Source: Glossina fuscipes
Lineage: Eukaryota > Arthropoda > Insecta > Diptera > Glossinidae
Direction: 5' to 3'
Length of the DNA: 64,000 bases
NCBI RefSeq assembly: GCF_014805625.2
Contig: NW_023998414.1
Location: forward strand, 18,557,161 to 18,621,160
Shown here: positions 47,731 to 59,700 of the stretch, piece by piece
How the letters are laid out: the number at the start of each line of letters is the position of its first letter
Position numbering within the stretch: the stretch's first letter is position 1
Notes under the pieces: model-generated
Seen by the model: only the letters and a program-made list of their open reading frames with translations
What the model was told of the DNA's origin: nothing
Databases searched by the model: none
Program-made: the position numbers and the translations under genes

Positions 47731-50700
47731 ATTTATTTATTTATTTATTTTTTATTTATTTATTTTTTTTTTTTGCTGCTGGAAACTCCTCTGTTCTCAT
47801 GCATCATCTTCCTTTTATTACTTACTGTAACATGGCTTTTGTTTTAATGCTAGTATCCCCTGGTTGGAAATGCTTATATTCTTCGACCTCCTTTTCTAAA
47901 GTCAACATTTGTTTTTGCAGTTTGTCCCGCAAGCCGGGCAATGTATCTCGTATATGATTGGTAAGTTGTTGATTTAACACTCTCTGCAAATAAGGTGTAC
48001 CCAAACGATCTGCTATATGCCTATACGAAGGATGGCTTAAGAAGAATTTCCTTTCCGCCGCCAAAGCCTGATGGATATCTTTCCGACCCTCTATATCTTT
48101 TTGGGAGCGATTTACCACACCGATATAACCTCGCCGCAAAGGTAGCAATTTATTTTCCAATATGTCTCGCGCATCAGTGCCCTCATCCATCAAATCCAAT
48201 TTTGTAATAACGCCAATAGTGCGGACACCCTGCGGATCTACTTCCTTGGCCAGCTTTAAAGCATCCGAATTAGCCAAATCTGTATTAGCCGGTGTAACGG
48301 CCAATATCAAACATGTCTCCTTGCGAATAAATTGAAAAATCATATTTTTAATTTGCTGTTCAATATCGACCGGTTGATCGCCAATCGCCACTTTCGTTAG
48401 TCCGGGTAAATCAATCAACGTCAGATTTAGGACATGCGGTGAATATACCCGCAAATTAATTGGAATGTTGGAAATTCCCTTATTACTACCCGTAACACGG
48501 TCCGTTTCGTCTTCGATTTCCTTGCGTATCTCATCGAAATTGGTAAATTTCTTACCCTTACAATGCAAAAATTCTCCATATTCTAATTAAAACAAAATAA
48601 ATAAACAAATGAATAAGAAAATTATAAACGAAAATAAACAACACTCACCGGTGATGCCATGTATTAACTGCAAAATTAAGGGACGTCTGGTGACAATACC
48701 TGAGCCACGTGGCAAAAAATCTCTAAAATAAAATTTAAAAGGTAAAAACATCAATAGCATTAGGTAACGTTATATAATGTATTCTGCAATCGGTGAAGCT
48801 TTTTATTTTAAATACCTAATCAATTCATTCATTTTCAGAAAAAACTATTCCTATACCTGGGACGATTACTCATAAAAAACGGACGATCTTTAACGAAATC
48901 ATTAGTGCTACCCACAACTCGTTTAATGTGTTCAGCAAGAGTTATTTGCAAAAACCATTTTAACTTTGTGTCGTTCTAATGCAATTCGACGATTTTAATG
49001 ACTGAACGGAATATTCTTAATCAATCTTTGGATCCATTTTGAAAAGCTTAAGTATATTTTAAACGTTGTTTTGATAATGACTCTAAACAACTACAACGAA
49101 CTAGCAACGGAACGACCAAAACCCAGTTGGCTAAGATCAGAGCATTCAAGGTAACCGCAATAGCCACGAATCAAATTGAGACGCATCTACGATCTACAAA
49201 AGATATTGTTTTTATTATTAATTACCGTCAAACCAAAAAAAAAACTGGAAATAAGTTGTTTAGCAGCAGGGAAAGAAAAAAATTTCCATTTTATTAATTG
49301 TAATCTGTAATCCCGACCTGGTCCCCTCCTCTTCTGGCTGTCAAACCTACTTGAAATATTTTGTAAACTCCAAGCTCTTCTCTACTTATATATAAGCGGA
49401 AGCTGTACTAGACAAATAGATAAATATTTTGGAAAGCTTTAGAACACGCTAAAAAAAATATTGAACTTAAAGCGGAATCTAGTAAGAGAGTCTATAATTC
49501 GCTTTCGCACTTCCACTTGGCCAGCTTTCTAATTAGATCCATCAATATTTTGCAAGACGGTACACACCGTATATGCAAGCTTTTTTCAAATTTTTTGTAT
49601 TCGAATACTAAGGCACATGACTATATCGTTTACTATCGATCATTTATTAAATAGGTACCATAAATTTGAAGTATTCCATAGGCGCAGCAAGAGTATTCCA
49701 TAGGTCAACAATTAAAATTTTTTGATTTTCTTTAAAGGCATGTGGAGGTCTTATATCACTGCATCCATGATGAAGTCTCTTTATATAAAGTTTTTTCTTA
49801 ATATAAAAACAGCATCTACCTGAAAAATCGAACAGATCTTATGACCATATATTGTGGAATTTGTTTAAAACTATCCCCATTCTCCCTGACAGGTTTATAG
49901 GTTTCGTACTAGAAAATTAAAATAAATATAACCTAAGAGCAACAAATAATGATGATGATTCCATATTCTCATCAAGTACAATATTCGGTTACCCACTCTG
50001 CCCAATGTACACATAAACACATTTTACACAATCTCTAATGCATTAAAAATATTTGACAAATTTAGTATCGCACTGGGTGGTGGGCAAGGCAAAAAAAAAA
50101 AAAAAAAACAACAAGTTCGTCGTAAAGCATCACAATTTATCCTAAGGTGAATAATGTATACAACATTTTGCTATCAACGTTTACTTGCATATCTATCGGT
50201 GATGACATCAACTGAACAGAAACTTTCCTATCGTTCCCCAAACACATCGCCCGTCTTGTCCTTAAGAGTGCAAATGTCTAACTTTTAATTTATTTAATAT
50301 ATTATTCAGTTTTTTTTCCCTTCCTCTTTAATGTCACGAACTTCTGACATTTTCTACAACGGACATCATTTCGATTAAATTTACAATAGCTTGCAAGTGC
50401 GATAAAGAGAGAAATCAACAACACTTTCTTATTTTTATTCGAGTTCTTTATGTGTTCATGTCTTCTTAAAATAGATAAAATTTTAAAGCGAATCGCCAAA
50501 GAAAGGAGTATAAAGCGAAACGTATGTTTGCATAGTAAAGAATTTGTGTGTATTTTTACACACACGCGTTGATGCATAGAATCGTACAAAGGCTTGTAGT
50601 TCGTATGTGATGTCATTGGCGATGGTAAAGATACCTTTAAGAAAAGGACATTTACATTTTCACTGTACACTTCCTCTCGCCGGCTAATTCGACGAGATTT

Positions 50701-53700
50701 GGATAACCGTGTTTAAGCTCTGCTATGACGTGTTATCCATAGTTACTTGACTCACTGACTGACTGGGGGTGGGCCGCATGGGGCTCTATAAGTCTTGCCA
50801 GAGACTTCTCCCCTATCTGGTATAGCATTGTGGTGGAAATCCGTTTCCACGTTTCCTTGCACTGCTATGGTGGTTTGAACTCGGTTTGAGCTTTGCTCAC
50901 TTATCTCCATAGGGTATCGTTTCCCTCATTAAACGAAAGAGGTTGGGATAGGCTTCCTCCGCCCAGTGAGAATGCAATGCCCATGCGCATTGTATTGACT
51001 GGTCCCTCTATCGCTGCAGTTTCATCTGCAGATACTATCCCGTACCGAGTTTCAGGTCGTATGGGACCTGATGCTAAGTCTGACCGGAGGCTTTCATACT
51101 CTTCTTTCATAACTTATATTTCTCTTTATATCCGGTACCACGGGTGACAGGAGCCCCTGAAGCAACCTGAAGCGGGAACGGCCCATTGCGGGAGTTTCGT
51201 GGTGGCTGTGGTTGGCCCAAATCGCGGGAAGAGCCTCCGCTCGGTGTGGAGTTGCATAGCAACCGGGTGTCTGATCCAAAGAAAGACAGAGGTTTTAGGT
51301 AGGCCTCGCCCTCCCCAGAGGGGGAGATACGCCCATATACGTATCCTCACTGGAACTCGAGAATTTTCTCGGGGCGCTGAGTGTGCGTTTTCACATTCCG
51401 TGTGCCATCGGTCACCGTGGGGTTAAGCCTTCACGGCAGGTATCCATGTTAAGCACCTAGAGAGACATCTGTACACTTGCTCTGTTCTGTGCCTAAAAAC
51501 TTAAAATATTCCCCTACATGATGTGGACAATAGCTAAGACGCGCAATCTAACGAGTATTTACGCACGAATCTGTCGCTTCGTAAATTAATTAAATCTTAA
51601 ATGCAAACTCTCTGACCAATTCGCCTAAATATTTCAATATGACACATCTATTATCTGAGTACATGCATACTTGTCAATTGACGGCAATCGAAACGAATTA
51701 AAAAAAGGCGAGGAGAGTATATTCCTAACGCTTTCCAACGCAAAGAAGGAGATGAAGATGACGGGAAAAAAGTGATATCTGCAAATAAAAAAATATTAAA
51801 AATTCTATAGACGGGCAAGGCCGCCCCTATGCCAGTACGCTCAATTAATAATACATTAAAAATTTTATATTATCTTCATGTATATGCATAATTTTCACCA
51901 AAACTCCTCATAGTGAAGGATACTCAAACGTCAACGTGGTGATCTGTATTTAGAAAACTTAATTTACTTATCAAAGATCTTATTACTTTCCAATTGCCTC
52001 CGTCGTAACAAGTCATAAATTAGGCTTAGTCGTCATAGTTGGTTTGCTTTGATTAGAACTAAATATGGTGCAATCAAAAATATACACATATGTGGCACAA
52101 ATATCCTATGATTGCCATCATAAAATAGTAAAAACTTAACACCTTTTGACATGTGAAGCTATATTTTTCATTACAACTCTTATATGCGTTAATATGCGTT
52201 AAAAAAACAAAAAATAGACTTGCCTAGTCCATATTCGCCAAATTCGGTTAATTTTTATGTCAAATAATTGTTATTTAATCAAGATTTCATCAAGAAGTAT
52301 TGAAATTTCGGCCTTTTCGCCATACAAAGATTCAGTTTCCTTACGGAACGGTTATATGGCAAGGAGTTAAAACAAATCTCCTCATCCCACCTAAAGTTTG
52401 TACGCCAATTCAGAATGACAAAATACTATTATGTTGTGAGATCTGTCGGGAAATTTTAAAAATTACAACATTTTTTCTTATAAGGTCTTACATGAAGCGT
52501 GGTCGAAAAAAATGGGTCTATCCGGGCCATTTCGCACAGCGTTCGTCTTTGGCACAAGAAACGTCACTGCATCAACTTTCATCAAAATATTTCGAAAATT
52601 GTGATATGTAAGTTGTTTGCCGAAATATAGGGACAGACGGACAGACGGACAGACAAGCGTATCATTGTAATAAACGACGGATTTGTTTCAAGTCCTCCTA
52701 GGTGCTGCAACCATTCGCGTCAACCTAATATAGCCAATAGTATCACAAGTCGTGTAGGTTATAAAAACAATTTCTATTTAAAGCCTGACTTTTCAGTTGC
52801 CTGCAGTATATTACAAATTTTTTTAAAAGTGATATATTATATATGTATGTATGTATATATATGGAGAAACTGTTTGTTATAATGAATGTCGGTGACTCGT
52901 TTCACAATTGTTGCACTGCCGTCGTCACCGAATATTGTAAAAGAACGTTTTACTTCCTTTCAAGCATAAATATCTACAATCTATCTAGTTTATATTTTGT
53001 TTATGTTTTCATGCTCTTTAGCCTTTAATTTCTTGTACATTTATCATTAAAACCATTCATTCAATTCATTCATCCATTCATACGTTATTTTACCTCATTT
53101 TCATTACTATGAAAGATAAGTGCATGTTGCATAACTCAAGGTAATGGAAAAGTGCTAACTAATGAAATAATATTGATGTGCACATAATAATAATAATAAT
53201 AATAATAGCTTAACCATAGAAATATGTACAATATATAAACATACGCAAACACATACACGCACACATATACAATATAAAGCGAACAAAACAAAAGCCAAGC
53301 TAAGAGTCATTAACAAAACATAAAAGAAAATGCAAAAGACCTAGAGTGTACATCGTCGTCATCGTCATCGTCATCGTATAACACACATACTCTTACACGG
53401 CAGTCATTCAAACAAAAAAAAATAAATAAATAAATAAATAAATAAAATAAAACAAAAATGTGAATCTATTTGTATTGGTATGTGTGGCTGTTGTTTATAT
53501 TTTGAATGTAATGCGATTTAAGGAAAGACTTAAAAAAAATAAAACATGTGCGATAGCAATAATATAAGTCAATCTCAGATAAATTAATTATCGATAATCA
53601 TTATCATCGAATAATAAAATACGTTCCGTTGATGCGTAGGCCAATCAAACGACAACAACAAACATGCGTATATATTATTTATGTGTATATATGTATATGT

Positions 53701-56700
53701 TCCAAGAACTCGTATAAGCTCAAACCGTATAAAAGAACGCGCACCTAGACAATATCGATCTACCGAAGTTATCAAATTTCGTTTAGGACTTGAAAGAAGA
53801 AGAATTTGCAAATTATCTTAAAAACATCAACGTGACGTCAGGTCCGAAGTGTATGACCATAAAATTCTACTCGAATTCGATTACAATCTTGATTTCATCC
53901 GCTCCAGTGTCCCCTCGAACAAAGACCATTTTGTAAGTGAGATTTTCGAAAATTTCCGCACCCCCATTTTCCTTATGCCACCTTTTTTTAATATTCATAA
54001 AAACGTTTTCACTTGAAAAGACATAGCCGATTACTTTGTATTTTAAAGCATGAAGTTTTCAGTTTTCACATGTAAACATATATTAACGAACATATTCAAC
54101 TTAAAAAAAAAAAAGAAGAAGCTCTTCATAAGCTTTGATATTTCATTATACGACTGGAAACCTTTTACTTTTCACTAATTTTGCACTGAAAACAGGCAAG
54201 TAATGTCTCAGAACACTAAAAACTTACTCGATGTATTATGATAAACAGTAGGGATTAGGGTGTTTTTTTTTTCGTATATAGCACATATGCTTGCAACCTT
54301 TCTGAAAAGAAGCAAAAAGTAAAATAGAACAAAAATATGCGCCCTTTTTATACCCTACACTGTTTGTGATATATTAAATTAACGCGGAAGAGCTTAAGAT
54401 AGACCCACTTTTTATTACGTCTAAGCCTACCTCTCTGTCCATATGTCCGTCTGTTAATGTCTGTTAATGAAAAAATTGTATTCAATATCCAGGTTGCAAT
54501 TGCGAAACGAGTTACCGACATTTAAAAAAACTTTGTAATACACTGCGGGCAACTTAGAAGTCTGGCTTTACAAATACAAATTGTTGTTATGCTTTGCATA
54601 TGGGGTATATTAAGTTTGTGCGAATGATTGCAACACCTACAATCTATTACACGGGTACGCTTGTCTGTTCATATATTCCTGCACTCAACCTGTAGATGGC
54701 AATTTTTGCAATATTTTGATGAAATTCGGTGCAGTGACATGTTTTCACTTAAGGATGAACGCTACTGAAAATGATTCGCATCGGCCCAATCTTACGCCTA
54801 TTCCCCATATAACTCCCCATATAACACCCAGCGACCAAAATCGCTTCATAACGGTGCTTCGCCATTCTGCGAAAACTTTAGATCGGAAGGCAGATTCTTT
54901 TCAACCTCTTGCGATATAATCTTTGGTAAAAAGGCCTAATTTTTAATAGTTTTTGATGTAAAAACTCATTCTTAGCAATAATTTGACATAAAAATTAGCC
55001 TTAGCGAATTTGAATCAGGTACGTCTATTTTTTGGATCCCAGCCCACACAAGACTTCCAATGAAAAATAAGGCTTTATATGTCAAAAATGTTAATTTTTA
55101 ATTTTTTATGACTGCAATCTATCCTTAGTAAGAATCATATAGATTTAGTTTTTATAAACCGCCACATATAGAAGGACCGTCATGAAAGCAAAGTCTTCCA
55201 TAGCGACAAAGCCTAATTTGTCGCTTGTTATGGCGAATGCGCCTGGAAAATAATAAAATCTTTGACAAGCGAATTAAGTTTTTTAAATTTAGACCACGTG
55301 GACGTTTAGTTATCCTCCAATATGGGATTTTCATTTAAATTATGCCTTTACGCAAAAAATGATGTATTATTAATTAAGCGAAGTGGGTATCAAATTGACG
55401 GCCTCGCCTTCCTTTCTTACTTGCAGACCTCGATACATGTTGATTATTGAATTTTAACTTTGGCTTAATACACGACGTTTTATATATTTAACATGTATGT
55501 AAGCCGGAATACCACGGAAAATTTTGGGCTTATGCTTAGACATTGCAACTAATACGCTCAGAAAGGTTTCACTTAATTAGCGCATAAATATTCATTCCAA
55601 ATTTCAATTCAATTTTAGAAATTACAATAAATCCATATGCCATACTTATAAGTTAGGTGTGCGTTTATAACACCTTACTCATTCCTATGATGGCCTGCTT
55701 TAAACCCGCGTCTTTTAAATTTCCTTGCTACCTTCCCTTAACTCCAATTTAGGCAGCATAATCAAAGAGCACAGAGCCATTCAATGTTGTAATCAATATT
55801 AAAACACTAATGTAGGTTGCTCGACTGATCTTGCAAAAAGTGAGACAAGAAAAATTATGGCCATTTAGTATCAATTTTGTGATAACCACATCGCATATGC
55901 ACCCAGTATTGTCCCTTATCCATATCCACACAAAATAAGTGTCTACTGCGCATCATCGCAAATCGTCAACTAATGTTTAACAAGCTTACAATATCACTCT
56001 ACATGGCACATTATTTTTGTTTTGTATTTTTGGAAAAAAAAAACAAAAAAAAAATGAAAATAAATGAAAAATTTAAAAGCGATTCGGATTAAGTTTCCTT
56101 TCCTCTTTCGTTGAAGGGGACACACGAAATATTATGAAGCATTAAATGAGCCAGAATGAAATGCGAGATGACAATTAAATTAATTAATCGATTTTATAAG
56201 ATATTTAATTATTTTAGCTTGTATATGATGAGCTGGCATATGTAAATCTATTCAGACTGTACTTACAATGGGAGAAAAAAAATGAACAAACAAAAACGAA
56301 ACTATTGTAAACACGCACTTCGCACTGCATAGCTTACTCAATACAAATACAACGTAATGCATAGTAATAAGCATCGGAAACGCCATTCTTGAACAGCGTA
56401 CATACTGAAACTGATTTAGCCACGTCTATATCCGCAAATCACGATTATAACCTTGAAAACTTTGTTTACAGGAAAAATGTTATTCAGATGTGTTAACTTA
56501 AAATTCTAAAATGGCAAAACTGAGGCTCGGGTTTGTGGTACGAGTTTTCAAAAGCCCATACCAATGGGAGATAGTTCCTCCACATTCCAAGCAGAAGTCT
56601 ACACAATCACCATACGTGCATCTGAATCCTTAAGAAAGCAGTACAGCAGAAATGCAGCGAATATGCATATACTGCGACAACCAAGCGACCTTAAGGTCCC

Positions 56701-59700
56701 TAAGGAGGCGAATGATAATGTCCAGGCTGGTATGGTAGTGGCCTCACACGCTGAATAAGGTAGGTAAGCATAATGATGTGCACGTCATTTGGGTGCCTGG
56801 ACATTCGGATGTTAAGGGCAACGAAAGAGCTGACTACCTAGCTAGGAGGGGAGTCCGAGGAGCCTCCGTAGGTCCTGAACCGTTCTGTGACTTATCAAGA
56901 AGCCACATTGGCAGGCTGGTATCCCAATGGGCACAAAATAAAGCGGCACACTAACTACTGGAACTAAGAAGCGATTTACGTTTAGCCACCGGCTTCTACA
57001 CGAGTCATAATCCCCTCAGGTACCGTCTAAAAGACATGGGTATGTTTAATACCGACTCATGCAGATTTTGCCAAAGGACGAGTTAAACGTCCCATGATAT
57101 TCTATGCGAATGTGAGGTGATTAGGCAGAATTAGACATTAAGCGTTTGGCGAGCTTTTTACTCCGCCGGACACGTTAAAGTGCTCCGATCCACAGAAGAG
57201 GGCGGGATTCATAAAAAATCCTTAATCCGGACGGCCAGGATCATGGACGAGTACAATAATCTTCTAGGTCGCTGTACGTTTTGCCCACGTAAATAATAAT
57301 AATAATGTCCGCCCGTTGGTTTGTCTTACTGGTTTAAAACACGCGACCACAATGCAACATGACCTAAAACCACCTCTGTTCTTCAACGAAAAAAAAAAAA
57401 AAATTTCGGTTTTCGTTTTCTACTTATGAACGACAAAAGATAAAAAACGAAGAAATTTTTGTTTTTTAAATTGTTTTGTCGTTTTCTGCTTACTACATAT
57501 AAGATCGAAAGCATGTCGAATATTTTTCTGTATATTCTTTACATCAAGATATATCATCTCTCTAAGAATATATTCATTCTAAAACATATATGGTCGACCC
57601 CATAACGGGGAGTCTTCGTTTTTTGTAACCGAAATACGATCAATTGGATATCAAATAAGACGACTTGGAGAATAGAATGCGGCAAGCTAAGAGCATTAAC
57701 TCTAAATTAAATTGCGGACGTCGCGACATGGTGGTTTAACTGACAGATCATCACATAAAAGCAAATCAAATGATGATGAAAATAATCATACGGCTAATAA
57801 AACGAAATAAGAAAAATAATATGGGGGAAAATATAAACAATAGACAAAAAGTCAATCAGAATAATCTCATTAACAATTAGCAAATCGTACGTTATTGAAA
57901 GGTAAGTCATTTAACTTCTAGTTAAAAATGCCTGTGAAGAACTCAGCTCGTTAGTAAACTTTCACTTTAGTTTAACATATTGAAAGCAGCCATTAATATT
58001 CATATTTGTAGGTAATTGAGAGTTTCATTTTGATGAAGGAATTCTTAGTTTATTCAAGTTTGTGCTATTTTAAAAATTAAATTTTGTCTGTCACGAAGAA
58101 GCAAAATTCGAAGCCGATTGCAATTTGCTACTCTAATGGAGTATCAGAACACTTTGCTTCGCTATGAAAGTTCTATTTTAAATATATCCTGTAAAAGATG
58201 TACGCCTACCACTTATTTATATTATTTAGACTACGTTATACGTCCATTGCGAAAATTAAAAACATTTGTCACACGCACACAAGTGCAGGCTTTCATTAAT
58301 AAATAATAATAAATAACTAAATAAGTCATTTCGAAAAAAGTACGAGCACCAGACACTGGTGGATCCCCCAAATGCCTGTGTCATACAATAACAAAACAAA
58401 CAAATAAATCTCTTCTGAAAATGCTCGCTGATCGGCCAACAATTTAACGAACAATGTTGCCAACATTAAAAAAAAAAAAAATTACTTCTCTTGACATCAC
58501 GACATTAACAAGGAATGGCATTAATTTTCGAAGCAATATAGGAGTGAACTTATTATGGAATAGCACTCTTTTCTGAGGCAATAGTCTTCTTTCTCTCATT
58601 TCCTTTTTTTTACTTGTGTCGCTAACTTTCAATTATAGTTTTCCTTGCATGTATTAGAATTGTGCATCAATTTTAAAAACTTTCAGGGAGAGGATAGCTA
58701 GTATTACTTGCGACAACTCAGGTTTCCTTGCTGTCAAAGTTCAAAGCTCGAAACGTCGAGACAAAGTTAGAGATGTTAAGAGATGACTTTTCAGAAAAAT
58801 TGGATTTTTCATCGTTTTAAATTCCTGCTTTATATTTGGAGATATTAGAAGCGCCTAACACATATATGACAAATGTTACCGACAAGGACTGATGACACAA
58901 TTCAGACGAGCATTTTCGATGCTACAAAAGTAAGGACAAATCTCGAAATAGTTCGTATACTTAAAAAGCGGGAGGATGGGGATGAGTGCATTAAAAATTG
59001 TTTCCATTCACGAATGATGAGATGAAACCAGACACTGGTTGGGTTGGATTGTATTGATTCTGAAAACTATGCAACCCACGGCGAAGGGCACTCTGAATTT
59101 TCCCTTTCTTCTCGATCATTCAAAGAAATAGGAAAAACTGTTTGTAAATCTATTTCGCTAATTTTTGGATGTATTACAAAAAAAAGCAACGTTCATTTGT
59201 TTGCTTGCTTGGATAATCAAGAAAAAAAAAAATCATAATAAATGTCGCTACGCTATAACAAGTCATAATTAGCTGCTTTATCAAAAACGGGGGTCGATTA
59301 AAGCCAATTAAAATGACAAAATAAAAAGTAGGAAAAAAAAACGTAGTAAATTTAATTTAAAATCAATTTTATAGACAACACGTAACCGACATAAAATAGT
59401 AAGAAATCTTAATAAATATATACATTACTACTTCCTTCTGATGGTACAAATATACTCAACTTTTTATAACACCCCTTTTTTTAAGCATGACAATAATAAG
59501 AACGATAAGTTCTTTTGAAAAAACAAAAAGCGCAGAGAACACATATGAAGCACATAAAAGAAAACAACCGTTATAAGAAGGAAGCGGAATACAATCGAAG
59601 TGAAATACGCTACGCAGGATAGGTCAATGAAAAAGAGAAGCAAGAGAATTATAGATAACATTATCACACGCAATTATATAAAAATTTCTGGTATACATAT

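Noticed and set aside
47995..48207. 70-codon + strand frame within the dynamin GTPase exon
   Set aside because: It is the antisense shadow of shi exon 3, which has clear family motifs on the - strand.
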